Shown here: in pieces, positions 39,926 to 49,578 of the stretch
Numbering within the stretch: the first letter of the stretch is position 1
Layout of the letters: each line of letters opens with the position of its first letter
Source: CAYYYA01 sp964517065
GTDB lineage: Bacteria > Patescibacteriota > Patescibacteriia > UBA1558 > 2-01-FULL-52-15
Assembly (NCBI GenBank): GCA_964517065.1
Contig: CAZFBK010000001.1
Location: 1 to 64,000 of the forward strand
DNA: 64,000 nt
Direction: 5' to 3'
Notes under the pieces: model-generated
The model's input: the letters and a program-made list of their open reading frames with translations, nothing else
What the model was told of the DNA's origin: nothing
The model's database searches: none
Translations under genes and position numbers: made by a program

Positions 39926-41920
39926 TTAGAAGCTGAAATTAAACTTCGGTAACGTACGACTCAAATCGGTCAAACCAGCCGGTGGATTGGCCTGCAATCG
40001 TCCGTCGGCGATGAACGTCTCGGAAGGCAATGTTTTATTTTTGCTGTCGACGGCGCTATAGCTGCGTTGGAAGACGAACTGTCGAGCCAAGACATGACCG
40101 GAGACGGTCAGACTTTGGGGACCGGCCAAAATACTACTATCATTGCCGGTTGAAAAACGTCCACAACCCTGAGATGCCGGAGGATTATTGGCACTGACAA
40201 TAGCCGGACAGGCATGTGGATCACCGTCGCCGATGACGATAAAGGTGCCGGCTAGATTCTTCACTGTCGGATCGATGATAACGTCGCCCCGCACAATCCA
40301 AACTAACGACGGGACATATTTCAAACGATTAACTGCGGTACCGGCATAAGTGATGTCTTTGTTGATCGTCAGATTACCGTTGACATAGACAATACCTGAG
40401 CCGGATTCACCATTGTCACCGGCAGCCACAATAACTGAAGTAGAAACTGTGACATTATTCGGGAAATACAAGACGCGTCCAGCGATACCGGCTTCTAGCT
40501 CAGACTCGAGCCGCGTCGACTCATCAATCAATGAACCGTATTTATTGAAATTTGACCCTGTATCGGTGATCAAACCTTTCAAATCCAAATTGCCCAGTGT
40601 ACTAGTAGCTAAGCCTGTCACTGTATCGTAGCCCAAGAAGCTCGGGACATTCCCCAAATGATCTCGTACTAACGGTAGAGCATAATCAGGTGTACTGCTG
40701 GATGTCCAGCGTGTGATCGTACCTTTGGCGTCAATCAGATAGGTTGCATTTGACCGATAGATGGGCGGAGCAAGTGGCGCTGAAATATCACCTCGTGACA
40801 GCACATCGCCATTCTTGACCGAGACATACGGCGTGGCTTTGCCATAAACCACCGGATTGAAGGCTACCCAACCAAGACCACTTGCCTTGGCACTACCCTC
40901 GGCTGCAGAGTTATAGCCCCAGCCACAGAGCTCAGCTGAGGCTTTCGTATAATTACACGAAGCACCACCGGTACAGTTGCTATTGGATGTACAGAATGAT
41001 CCATCATTCTGACAGACAGGATAGTAGTTCACGACCACCCCTGGCTGAGTGTAGCATTTCTGACAGCTAGCAACAGGACAGGTGTTACTGGTCGTACCGC
41101 AAGAACCACCGCGTGTAGCAGCGTTACAGCTACTACACTGGGTACACATGATGTTCGGATTCGGCGAGATCGTCGGATCATTCAAGCCATCATTGATCAT
41201 ATAGCAGACGTCACACTGATCGCTACCATTGTTGTTCGACGTGCTACAGCCGAAACAACTCGTGACATTACCCGTCAAGCCAAGCTGAGCTGGTGTCTGA
41301 CCCGATCCACTGTCAAAAGGAAATCCGATGTAACCTTGAGATTTAGTCGTGGTAGCTACGATATTGAGAATAGAGGCCCGTGTCTCCGGATCAGAGTTGA
41401 TCACCGATGAAGTCGCTGTCTGCGGTATAGAACTTTTCAAATAATAAAAAGGATAGGTTGCATCTTTGACTATCTTCACGCCGTCATCACTCAATACTCT
41501 GCAAGCCAGTTTATTCACCGGACAATACGACGGGTCACGGTCGAAACAAACCCAGCCAAAGGTGGCTGACCAGGCACAACCCTGAACATAATCATTAGTG
41601 CCGTCAAATGATCCTAGGGCAGTATTATCGATCGTATCTAAGTTTACCTTTAGGCCGTAATCAATAGGGTCATTGCTAGAATTTTTGCAGCGGTCGTCAA
41701 TAACACCGTCATTATCAAAGTCATTGCGGCAATTCATACTAAGCCAGCCCAGACCGATAGGATTGGGATATCTGACCGTATCGCTGCTGACAATGGCATT
41801 CCAAGACCATTTACGAATATTATCATCACTACCGCCCCAGGCCAGTCTGCCCACAGCTAATAATCCTAGTCCAACGACGAGGCCTGAAATAATAACGATG
41901 GTAAATCTAAAATGTTTCAT
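39926..41920 (-). CDS. large Cys-rich surface protein with GW repeats
   Basis: 664 residues from ATG 41920, preferred because GGAGGAG lies upstream at the right distance; another ATG is at 41926. An N-terminal membrane or signal helix (FTIVIISGLVVGLGLLAVG) leads into an external part with recurring W-rich units (GLGWLSMNC, TFGWVCFDR, GLGWVAFNP), a Cys-rich middle (CSTSNNNGSDQCDVC, CTQCSSCNAATRGGSCG) and a beta-rich end with repeats such as GNLTINKDITYAG. No named family. Last of four surface-protein genes translationally linked upstream of pilM; the Cys content fits the DsbA-like proteins encoded nearby. Confidence 0.75.
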   Translation of the reverse strand: MKHFRFTIVIISGLVVGLGLLAVGRLAWGGSDDNIRKWSWNAIVSSDTVRYPNPIGLGWLSMNCRNDFDNDGVIDDRCKNSSNDPIDYGLKVNLDTIDNTALGSFDGTNDYVQGCAWSATFGWVCFDRDPSYCPVNKLACRVLSDDGVKIVKDATYPFYYLKSSIPQTATSSVINSDPETRASILNIVATTTKSQGYIGFPFDSGSGQTPAQLGLTGNVTSCFGCSTSNNNGSDQCDVCYMINDGLNDPTISPNPNIMCTQCSSCNAATRGGSCGTTSNTCPVASCQKCYTQPGVVVNYYPVCQNDGSFCTSNSNCTGGASCNYTKASAELCGWGYNSAAEGSAKASGLGWVAFNPVVYGKATPYVSVKNGDVLSRGDISAPLAPPIYRSNATYLIDAKGTITRWTSSSTPDYALPLVRDHLGNVPSFLGYDTVTGLATSTLGNLDLKGLITDTGSNFNKYGSLIDESTRLESELEAGIAGRVLYFPNNVTVSTSVIVAAGDNGESGSGIVYVNGNLTINKDITYAGTAVNRLKYVPSLVWIVRGDVIIDPTVKNLAGTFIVIGDGDPHACPAIVSANNPPASQGCGRFSTGNDSSILAGPQSLTVSGHVLARQFVFQRSYSAVDSKNKTLPSETFIADGRLQANPPAGLTDLSRTLPKFNFSF

Positions 41921-43440
41921 CAGCATCCTCCTCCATTATTGCGGCAGGCAGTAATTATATTTTGCAAATCAGTACTGTTCAAGCGCGTACCGCCGATCGT
42001 GATACCAGTAGCGCTGACCGTAATCTCACCATCAATCTGAACGCCGGTAATACTGTTTAATGTGATATTGCCACCAATACGCAAATCATTACCGATCTGC
42101 AGTTCATTATTGATTGTAGCAGTACTGAGTAACAATGTCCCCAAATAACCACCCGTAGCACGCGTCAGACCCGTTACCTGAAGCTGATAGTCAGGAGCTG
42201 TCACGCCGATACCGACATTAGTCCGAGCTGCATCCGAGACATTGCTGGCCTGATAGTAGACGGTTTGTCCGTTGAGAAGCCATTGACTGACTACGGGCAC
42301 ACCGGCCTGAGTCTGCCAGCCGCAATTATCTTTATCTTTGTCACAGAGCAATCGATCACCCCAGTAAAGAGAATCAGCCGATGGGATCATGCCAGCTGAA
42401 GTCGTAGCGGACTGTAAACTGTTGTGACGCAGACCAACTCCTGCGATCGGACCGAAATTGATATATTGATCAGTTGCTGTCTGGTTTTTCATACTATTGA
42501 AACGACCATGAATTTCTACCGGTGTGCCATTGGCTGAGGCGGCCAAAATACCTGGGCCAGTACCACCATGCAGACCATAGATACCCGACCAGAGACTATT
42601 GGCTGACTTGGCTTCACCATAGAGCGCCACCGGCGTACCGATATGACTACCGCCGCCGTTAGAAACAATCACCGCTGGAGCCTGACCGGTCTGAGTGGCA
42701 GCCGGTGTGCTGGTGCTGTAGCTGGCCACGACATTGATAATTCTGTTGCCATTCATATTCAAATTCATACCAGCAGTATGCGGCTTGATGAGACCCAAAT
42801 TATCCGCCACGAAAGAGCCAGTCAACGCAAAACCACAATTTGGCAGCGTATTATCGCATAGAAGCGATGAGCCATAATACAGTGATCTAGTAGCAGCTTG
42901 GCTGGCAGCAGTTGTGCCCAGTACATTACCCTGTGTCGCTAGAGCATTCTGACCAAGTTGCAATTGCGGATTCTGCGTACCTTGTCCCTCAAGTACCAGC
43001 GTGTCATAGAGCTGGGCGCTGATCGCACCGGTGCTATTGGTCACGAGACCGTAGCCGTTCGTACCGCCCGTACCACGGTTAAAAGCTCCAACAGTAGCTC
43101 TACCAGAGCCAACGTCAGTAGAGCTCTCAGCATACAAACCAAGCTGAGTACTATCTATATCTAGACCAAGTCCTGCTCCTGTGGCTGCAGCGCTTAAGCT
43201 TGGGCTGGTACCGCCGGACTTAGTGCCGATACCCATGATCGGCCAACCATTCATATTGAGATTAAACTGCGCCTGATGATTACCAAGATTATCTCCGGCC
43301 AAGGTAGTAATATTCGGAATCTGACTTTTCGGCGGGGCGAAGCTCGGATCGGTCCAGGTCTGAGCACTGATCCATTGAGCCAAGCCAAAACAAGCTATGA
43401 GACTGAGCGTGCTGATGATGGGGAAACGATAGCTTGTCAT
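41920..43440 (-). CDS. modular surface protein, short member of a family of three
   Basis: 506 residues. An N-terminal hydrophobic segment ending in SAQTW, a Pro-rich joint (DPSFAPP), then two module pairs: DNLGNHQAQFNLNM (50-63) to LYYGSSLLCDNTLPNCGF (187-204), and DNLG...MNLNM (213-229) to LYWGDRLLCDKDKDNCGW (358-375). Glycine-rich sequence (GGTNGYGLVTNSTGAI) lies between, like beta-helical phage tail-fibre regions. The C-terminal ITVSATGITIGGTRLNSTDL is shared with its two neighbours. No propeller. No enzyme motif. Probably an extended surface fibre or adhesin. Confidence 0.75.
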   Translation of the reverse strand: MTSYRFPIISTLSLIACFGLAQWISAQTWTDPSFAPPKSQIPNITTLAGDNLGNHQAQFNLNMNGWPIMGIGTKSGGTSPSLSAAATGAGLGLDIDSTQLGLYAESSTDVGSGRATVGAFNRGTGGTNGYGLVTNSTGAISAQLYDTLVLEGQGTQNPQLQLGQNALATQGNVLGTTAASQAATRSLYYGSSLLCDNTLPNCGFALTGSFVADNLGLIKPHTAGMNLNMNGNRIINVVASYSTSTPAATQTGQAPAVIVSNGGGSHIGTPVALYGEAKSANSLWSGIYGLHGGTGPGILAASANGTPVEIHGRFNSMKNQTATDQYINFGPIAGVGLRHNSLQSATTSAGMIPSADSLYWGDRLLCDKDKDNCGWQTQAGVPVVSQWLLNGQTVYYQASNVSDAARTNVGIGVTAPDYQLQVTGLTRATGGYLGTLLLSTATINNELQIGNDLRIGGNITLNSITGVQIDGEITVSATGITIGGTRLNSTDLQNIITACRNNGGGC

Positions 43441-43441
43441 A

Positions 43442-45865
43442 TTAACTGTTGGACCAAGTGATTAATGTTTGCAATAGGCCTCTATCTAACTTCACACCTC
43501 CAATATTGATGATGCCAACGCCGGAATTCAGAGTACCTACGGTCAAAGTAACATCGCCGCGAACGGAAAGACCGCTACGAAGATATATATTGCCGTTATT
43601 AGTCATGTCACTAGAAACAACCACTGAGTCCGTTAGGGCATATCCAAGATTTAAATTTTGAAATGATGCCGCAGAAGATAAAGGACCAAAAACAAAGAGA
43701 TCGTCGTTACCGTTACCACTAGCATCATCATTATATGCATATCCATACGGTCCTCTAATTGCTAAACTATAAAGTCCATAATTACCGAAATCCTTACCCA
43801 CGACCAAAGCCATATTTGCCGGATTATTAATGTCAATAATATCTAGGTCATGGAATGTCCCATTTCCAGTATTTCCTGAGGCTGTCGCATGTGTGATATA
43901 AGCATACCGACCAACCAAATAGATACTGGAAATATGGGTCCCCGAGAGTAACTCGGTCACATCGACAGAGTCGAGCTGAGTTGGACTTGAAGGATTTGAG
44001 GCATCCCAAGACTGTATCTTGGCGGAACTTGGGCTAAATATACTACAACCGATAAACAAAATGTTGCCACGAACAGCTATTGTATCGGTTGCTAAACCAC
44101 CACATTTATTGGATTTCGACATTAGAAGCGGCAAAGCGGGGTTACTCAAACTCACAATACCATCAAGTGAGTACAAATAGTCTCCTTCGATTACCATATC
44201 AGCCGTATTTATCGTTGTGATGGACTCATCAACTAAGACAGGTACTGCTGGATTTGTAATATTTACAACTGAAAGCTTCGATCCTCCGATATACGCATAT
44301 TGCCCTTTAACAATAACTCTAATAGTCCGGCTATTATTTACTAAATTGAATGATGTTACAATAGTAGAATTTTGAATATCTACAATGATAAGTGACGTAT
44401 CAGACCCGAAGCCACTAGTGCCATGCGCAATATAAGCGTAAGAACCGACTACATCAATGGAGGCTGTATCTGTATCAAAAGTTGCTGGGCTCAAATTGAT
44501 TGATCTTACAAACGAGGGCACTCGCGGATTAGCAAGATTATATATATTAATACCTTCTTTTGTTAGAACATACAGCACTCCATCTTCGATATCTGTCATA
44601 TCACTACCAAATGAATATTGTCCGCCTCCATCACCGCCAGCTACACCTAATGAGATGTTCTGTGTCGATAAATTAAAGTCAAAAGGACTTAAAACTTCTA
44701 ACTTTGCTTGCTGACCAATACCGCCAATACTCGTAATCCTGTCGTTAAATAGATTACCGCCGATCAGAGTCCAGAGACTTGGCGTACCGGCAACGGCGCT
44801 CCAGCCACAATTTGATTTACTGCTATCGCACAACAGCTTATCACCCCAATAGAGATTCTGATCTGCTGCTGAGATCGGCGTCAGAGCCAAACTAGCATTG
44901 TGAACCGGTTTACCGAACGTCAATTGAGGTAAAGTTGTACTAGCTGCTTCTGTCAGGAGCTTCATCCGGCCATAGAGCGAGATACCAGGTCCAAAGATCG
45001 ACTGACCAGTGACACCATAGCCTGTCCCGCTGTTGTAGCCCGAGGCAGCCACGGCCGGAGCAGCGATAGTATTGATCGCCACGATGCCGTTGACATTTTG
45101 CGAGACAGCGCTCAAGCCAGGACCAAAGTTGGAAGCACCGATACCGACATGAGTGAGCTGCAGGCTGCTGGTCGCCAGGACAGTCCCTATTTTATTTTGC
45201 AGGTTGATCAAGCTATGCTGCATCATGTTGAGGTTGAACTGAGCAGTATGATTACCGAGATTATCACCGAGTGAAGCTTTGACCCGACCACAATCAGCCT
45301 GACCCATATCGCACAATGGCATCATGCCCCAATACAAGCTACCGGCAGCAGCCGATCCAGCGCTAGCGGTACTGAGATAGTTGGTACTACCGGTGCCCCA
45401 TTGGACTCGAGCCGGTATACCGATACTGCTGGTCGCCAATTGTAGCGCTTGGCCAAATTGCGCTGCCCATCCTCGCGTAGAACTTGCCATCAGCGCGTAG
45501 CCAGTACCAAGATTGCGCGCGAGGACAGCAGGCTGATCATTGGCCTGAGATTGTACTTCGGTACCGAAATTATTACTAGCGGTGATCAACGCGGCGATTG
45601 TTGAGTTGGAGGAAGTGGCTGTCAGAGCCCGATCCGTACCATGATTATTCACGCCATAGAGACGATGACCTGTCAGATTCAAATCCATCCTGGCCTGATG
45701 ATCACCCAGACCATCGTAGCCGCCAGCACTCAAGACATCGATGTCGCCGTTATTCGGTGGCGTAGCTGTCGGATTGATCCAAGTCGTAGCCATAGTCAAA
45801 CCAATACCGCCAAACACGGTCAGGATACTGCTGATGATATATGTTAATGCTTTGACGTGTTTCAT
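43442..45865 (-). CDS. modular surface protein with LVIVD propeller
   Basis: 807 residues from ATG 45865. N-terminal helix (IISSILTVFGGIGLTMATTW), joint NPTATPP, modules DGLGDHQARMDLNL, LYWGMMPLCDMGQADCGR, DNLGNHTAQFNLNM, LYWGDKLLCDSSKSNCGW, then from ~residue 400 an LVIVD-type beta-propeller with repeats such as VVGSYAYIAHG and KGQYAYIGGSKLSVVNITNP, and the shared C-terminal end GIINIGGVKLDRGLLQTLI. LVIVD repeats are found in surface-exposed proteins; ligand unknown. Overlaps the upstream gene by 3 bp (ATGA). Confidence 0.78.
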   Translation of the reverse strand: MKHVKALTYIISSILTVFGGIGLTMATTWINPTATPPNNGDIDVLSAGGYDGLGDHQARMDLNLTGHRLYGVNNHGTDRALTATSSNSTIAALITASNNFGTEVQSQANDQPAVLARNLGTGYALMASSTRGWAAQFGQALQLATSSIGIPARVQWGTGSTNYLSTASAGSAAAGSLYWGMMPLCDMGQADCGRVKASLGDNLGNHTAQFNLNMMQHSLINLQNKIGTVLATSSLQLTHVGIGASNFGPGLSAVSQNVNGIVAINTIAAPAVAASGYNSGTGYGVTGQSIFGPGISLYGRMKLLTEAASTTLPQLTFGKPVHNASLALTPISAADQNLYWGDKLLCDSSKSNCGWSAVAGTPSLWTLIGGNLFNDRITSIGGIGQQAKLEVLSPFDFNLSTQNISLGVAGGDGGGQYSFGSDMTDIEDGVLYVLTKEGINIYNLANPRVPSFVRSINLSPATFDTDTASIDVVGSYAYIAHGTSGFGSDTSLIIVDIQNSTIVTSFNLVNNSRTIRVIVKGQYAYIGGSKLSVVNITNPAVPVLVDESITTINTADMVIEGDYLYSLDGIVSLSNPALPLLMSKSNKCGGLATDTIAVRGNILFIGCSIFSPSSAKIQSWDASNPSSPTQLDSVDVTELLSGTHISSIYLVGRYAYITHATASGNTGNGTFHDLDIIDINNPANMALVVGKDFGNYGLYSLAIRGPYGYAYNDDASGNGNDDLFVFGPLSSAASFQNLNLGYALTDSVVVSSDMTNNGNIYLRSGLSVRGDVTLTVGTLNSGVGIINIGGVKLDRGLLQTLITWSNS

Positions 45866-48330
45866 GGACAAGGGTTAGTGGCTACTGAACGGCACTTAGT
45901 GAAAATTTTATCAAGCGCAGTTTTGTCCAGCGCCAAATCCTGTAGTTGCAATCCGCTGGCGTTCAGATCCACGCTCCCCATCACCGTCAGTCCACGGACA
46001 CCGACGCCGATTGATTTGGCGGTGACATTGCCGGCGATATCCATATTACCAAGCACTGACAGTGTGTCGAAGGTACCGTTAGTAGCAACAGCGGAGCTCA
46101 CTTGGAGACCTTGATTGTTACGTATTGATAATTGATTATTAGTGCGATCGGCCAGATAGAGCCAGCGACCAGCTATAGCTAATTTGCCGGCATCTCCAGC
46201 ATCATAGGGATTAATCGTATTATTGATTCTATACATACCAGTATTTGCAGGATCATTAATATTAAAAATCTGCAGCCCATCAGACAAAACATAAGCATAG
46301 TCATCTATCACCTGCAGGCCGTATGCCGGCGTATTAAAATCATCAGAGAATCTTCCTGCAGCAACTCCGTCACTTAGATTAAATACATACAAACTATCTC
46401 CCGCTCCATAGATATATGAACCTCGAATCACAACCGATGATAGCGTCGACGGAGTTGAGAGACGAGGAGCTGGACTCGGCTGACTCGGGTCAAGCAGATC
46501 AGACAGCCTGTAAACTTTCAGACCAAATAATGTATCAGCGATCGCCACGTCATTACCCAAGATTGACAAACCTCGTGGCTGATCCAGATTAGCACTCGAG
46601 TTCATGGTTTTCTTAACGACAGGAGCGCTTGGTTTAGTAATATCGATGACCTGTAGACCTCCTCCACCAACAGTCAGATCATACAACAAAATAGCGTAGT
46701 GTCCGACAACCTGCACATCGGTAGCATAGAGACTAGCACTGACGCCGGCCAAGGCTGCAGATGAACCGACTGGTGTCGGAAGACTAGGATTATAAATATC
46801 CACGACCCGCAGACCTATAGTTGTAGCTAGGTAAGCATAACGACCACTCACGGTCAGTCCCCAAGTCGGACTTGGTATTGCAACTCGACCAATCGAAACC
46901 GGCGCACCAGCGACACTGATATTATAAATTTGCAAACTATTACTGGTAGCCACATAGGCTGTGCTATCACGGACAACCACCGCATTCACGGTGCCACTTG
47001 TCGGAGTGATATCACTCAGATTATAGCGGCTACTCGGCTCACCAGAGACATAGCTATGGCCGATATCAAGCTTGGTAGCGACACTCGTATCTGCTGCGCG
47101 TCCTATCAGCACACCTTTCGTACTATCCACACCACTCGGATCAGCTGGATAATGAATACCCTTGGGATTATCTTCCCATTTCCCAGGCGTACCTGACCCT
47201 TGAGCCCAGCCACAGTTCACTTTACTAGCGTCACACAGCAAAGCATTACCCCAATACAAATTTGACGTTGGGTTACCAGCCAGAGCCGAGACGTTAAGAT
47301 TATTTTTGCTGTCAGGTCCGAACTGAATCTGAGCTTTGACGCTGGTAGTACCGTTATAATTCATAATCTCCAGAGGACCATAGGACCGTCCACCGTTGCC
47401 CAGCGTTGATGCTCCCAGCAAGGCCAGACCAGTTTTGGTACTGGTAGCATAGAGACCGGCGTGAGCAGATGTCCCGGCTGTTGATTGGGTGAAAATACCA
47501 TGCTGATCAGCAGAAATAGCACTAATGGTGGTACTAGCTAGTGTACCAGTGGCGATAATTGCAGCATCAGCGCCATTTAGTGAATTAGATCCGATATTAA
47601 AAATAGTTTTACCACTCATATTCAGCGTCTGTGTAGCGATATGATTACCCAGACCATCACCCGCAGCTCCCGCCAAAATCCAACCACAATTCGGCAAAGT
47701 CACATCACACAGGAGATTGCTACCCCAATACAGATTATTTTCAGCGTTATTTGTTTGAGCGTTGGCTGACAGTAGATTATTGAGATTATTACCAAAAATT
47801 AAACCTGAGCTGACGTTGGTCAACCCAAATAATTGGGCACTCAGGTGGGAGGCTGAGTCAGCGATCAGACTAGGATACCCCTGACCGTTACCCGTATGCA
47901 GTCCACTATATGCCGAATTATTAGACAGCGTGACACTTTTCAAAGCAAAAAAATCTGTGGCCCCCAGAGAAACCCCCATCTTATCACTACTGACCTGGAG
48001 TGCGGGATCTGCCCCCGAATCTCCAATGCCATAGATGCGATATCCGGGATTCGTATCAGGGCTCAATCGCAAAAGTTTCCCCGCTTCATGAGGATTGTTC
48101 AAACCAAGGTTATCACCACTGCCTGATTGAATAGTCTGGACGGTGGTGTTGTCCGGCGGTGGACTGGGAGACATAATCCAGGTTTGCGCGCTGACAACTA
48201 CCCAGCTACCGACGATAGTGATACTGACAGAAAAAACAATGAGTGCGATAAATCCAGCACCAGATTCACTGGAAGTCTGACGTTGAAAAAAAACTTTGCA
48301 AATAGCTTGAATCTTTTTAATTATAGACAT
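45862..48330 (-). CDS. modular surface protein with LVIVD propeller and prepilin-like N-terminus
   Basis: 822 residues, first gene of the surface-protein unit. The N-terminus MSIIKKIQAICKVFF...SGAG then FIALIVFSVSITIVGSWVV mimics the pilin at 29123 (SGAG then FTLIELLVV) but lacks Glu5. SAQTW and a Pro-rich joint follow, then DNLGLNNPHEAG, LYWGSNLLCDVTLPNCGW, DGLGNHIATQTLNM, LYWGNALLCDASKVNCGW, an LVIVD propeller (~400-740; VSGRYAYLATTIGLRVVDI) and the shared C-terminal beta-solenoid-like end. PilD could process it if the site is used. A candidate pilus-associated tip adhesin. Confidence 0.78.
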   Translation of the reverse strand: MSIIKKIQAICKVFFQRQTSSESGAGFIALIVFSVSITIVGSWVVVSAQTWIMSPSPPPDNTTVQTIQSGSGDNLGLNNPHEAGKLLRLSPDTNPGYRIYGIGDSGADPALQVSSDKMGVSLGATDFFALKSVTLSNNSAYSGLHTGNGQGYPSLIADSASHLSAQLFGLTNVSSGLIFGNNLNNLLSANAQTNNAENNLYWGSNLLCDVTLPNCGWILAGAAGDGLGNHIATQTLNMSGKTIFNIGSNSLNGADAAIIATGTLASTTISAISADQHGIFTQSTAGTSAHAGLYATSTKTGLALLGASTLGNGGRSYGPLEIMNYNGTTSVKAQIQFGPDSKNNLNVSALAGNPTSNLYWGNALLCDASKVNCGWAQGSGTPGKWEDNPKGIHYPADPSGVDSTKGVLIGRAADTSVATKLDIGHSYVSGEPSSRYNLSDITPTSGTVNAVVVRDSTAYVATSNSLQIYNISVAGAPVSIGRVAIPSPTWGLTVSGRYAYLATTIGLRVVDIYNPSLPTPVGSSAALAGVSASLYATDVQVVGHYAILLYDLTVGGGGLQVIDITKPSAPVVKKTMNSSANLDQPRGLSILGNDVAIADTLFGLKVYRLSDLLDPSQPSPAPRLSTPSTLSSVVIRGSYIYGAGDSLYVFNLSDGVAAGRFSDDFNTPAYGLQVIDDYAYVLSDGLQIFNINDPANTGMYRINNTINPYDAGDAGKLAIAGRWLYLADRTNNQLSIRNNQGLQVSSAVATNGTFDTLSVLGNMDIAGNVTAKSIGVGVRGLTVMGSVDLNASGLQLQDLALDKTALDKIFTKCRSVATNPCP

Positions 48331-48357
48331 AGCTTACGTGTGAAACTGGTGCTGGAT
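48252..48357. repeat. inverted repeat linking the leader and start of the surface-protein gene
   Basis: 48252-48263 (coding SGAGF-like sequence) and 48346-48357 (5' leader) are perfect 12-bp complements of CTGGTGCTGGAT; a further GTGAA on the outer side also matches. Same arrangement as at the pilin gene (29560-29666). Confidence 0.8.
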
Positions 48358-48399
48358 AAAACGTCGCAGAGATAAAAATCAAATAAAATATACTTCTAT

Positions 48400-48408
48400 A
48401 TTTTACCA
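48400..48408 (-). promoter_or_regulatory. extended -10 promoter of the surface-protein operon
   Basis: TGGTAAAAT on the minus strand, ~70 bp before the ATG at 48330. It diverges from the promoter at 48414-48443. Confidence 0.5.
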
Positions 48409-48413
48409 TAAAA

Positions 48414-48443
48414 TTGACTGAATAACCAAGTATCAACTATAAT
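48414..48443 (+). promoter_or_regulatory. sigma70-type promoter, leaderless type
   Basis: TTGACT (48414-48419), an 18-bp spacer, TATAAT (48438-48443), then GAACTC and ATG at 48450. The -10 ends 6 nt before the start codon. Confidence 0.75.
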
Positions 48444-48449
48444 GAACTC

Positions 48450-48926
48450 ATGAATTCATCTCACAAAAAAATCATTCTCTGGAGCTTAGCTGTCATTGTC
48501 ATACTGATCAGCCTTGTCACCGTCTACCTAAGACAAAAAAAAGCCTCCACTCCACCGGCTCATCCACCTATTGATGAACAGCTAAAAAGCATCGGACAAC
48601 TACAACCTTTAGAACCAAATGAAATTTTCGCGACGACAGGACAGATCAAGCAGATCTCTGGTGATCGCACCACACTCCTTGTAGCGACGACCCGAGGTGA
48701 TAAGACGGTAACACTGTCATCAAATACTATCCTGCAACGAGAAACGAATAATGGTAGACCATCTAGCCCTCCTCCGGCACTTTCAGACCGTGACACCCCA
48801 CCTCAGACCACACAGACTGTCTCTACCAAGGATCTACAGGTCGGCCAAGGTATCAAAGTCGAGAGCTTGACGAATATCAGCGGTTTAAGTACATTTACGG
48901 TTAATAAGCTAACTATTATTTACTAA
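48450..48926 (+). CDS. small membrane-anchored protein
   Basis: 158 residues: one membrane helix (IILWSLAVIVILISLVTVYL, ~8-27) and an external domain with a DUF5666-like pattern (TGQIKQISGDRTTLLVATT ... DLQVGQGIKVESL), a short OB-like beta domain. No enzymatic motif. It precedes lemA by 4 bp, so the two are co-transcribed from the strong promoter at 48414. Function unknown. Confidence 0.75.
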   Translation: MNSSHKKIILWSLAVIVILISLVTVYLRQKKASTPPAHPPIDEQLKSIGQLQPLEPNEIFATTGQIKQISGDRTTLLVATTRGDKTVTLSSNTILQRETNNGRPSSPPPALSDRDTPPQTTQTVSTKDLQVGQGIKVESLTNISGLSTFTVNKLTIIY

Positions 48927-48930
48927 TTCT

Positions 48931-49485
48931 ATGACTATCCCTTATATCATCGTTGGCCTAATCGTTTTGGTCCTTTTATGGCTCATAATGACCTATAATG
49001 GCCTGATTCAGAAGAAAAACCAGGTACACGAAGGCTGGTCCGACATCGATGTCCAGCTCAAACGTCGCTATGACCTGATCCCAAATCTAGTACAAGCAGT
49101 CAAAGGCTACATGGGTCATGAAGAGGGTGTGCTCACCAAAGTAACTGAAGCACGCAACATGGCCATGAAAGCTGACAGCGCCGGAGCCAAATCTGATGCA
49201 GAGAATGCCTTATCCGGCACACTGAAAACTCTCTTCGCGGTGGCTGAGCAATATCCAGACCTCAAAGCCTCGACTAACTTCGCTCAGCTACAGGATGAAC
49301 TATCTGACACTGAGAACAAAATTCAGGCAGCGCGTCGCTTCTATAACGGTCAGGTGCGCGACTTCAACACCGCTATTCAGGTCTTCCCTACCTCTCTCTT
49401 CGCCTCAATGTTCCAGATGAAATCCTTCGATTTCTTTGGACTAGCGAATGAAACTGAACGTGAGAACGTCAAGGTACAGTTTTAG
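48931..49485 (+). CDS. lemA: LemA family protein
   Basis: 184 residues. N-terminal membrane helix (IIVGLIVLVLLWLIMTYN), then the LemA helical bundle with KKNQVHEGWSDIDVQLKRRYDLIPNLV, LFAVAEQYPDLKAS, and NKIQAARRFYNGQVRDFN. Full length. LemA proteins are membrane-anchored, often encoded with HtpX-like or TPM proteases, as here (htpX follows 93 bp later). Their biochemical role is not established. Confidence 0.95.
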   Translation: MTIPYIIVGLIVLVLLWLIMTYNGLIQKKNQVHEGWSDIDVQLKRRYDLIPNLVQAVKGYMGHEEGVLTKVTEARNMAMKADSAGAKSDAENALSGTLKTLFAVAEQYPDLKASTNFAQLQDELSDTENKIQAARRFYNGQVRDFNTAIQVFPTSLFASMFQMKSFDFFGLANETERENVKVQF

Positions 49486-49540
49486 CAGAAGCAAGGGATC
49501 CTATCTCCAAGGTTTCAGTTAGACTATCACCGAGGTCTGC

Positions 49541-49571
49541 CCTTACTACCTACTTCTTACTACTTACTACA
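49541..49571. repeat. CTAC/TTAC-rich spacer repeat
   Basis: CCTTACTACCTACTTCTTAC followed by TACTTACTAC, between lemA and htpX; the same low-complexity type as at 7295 and 31557. TACAAT (49568-49573) at its end lies 5 bp before the htpX ATG and could be a -10. Confidence 0.5.
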
Positions 49572-49578
49572 ATCTATA

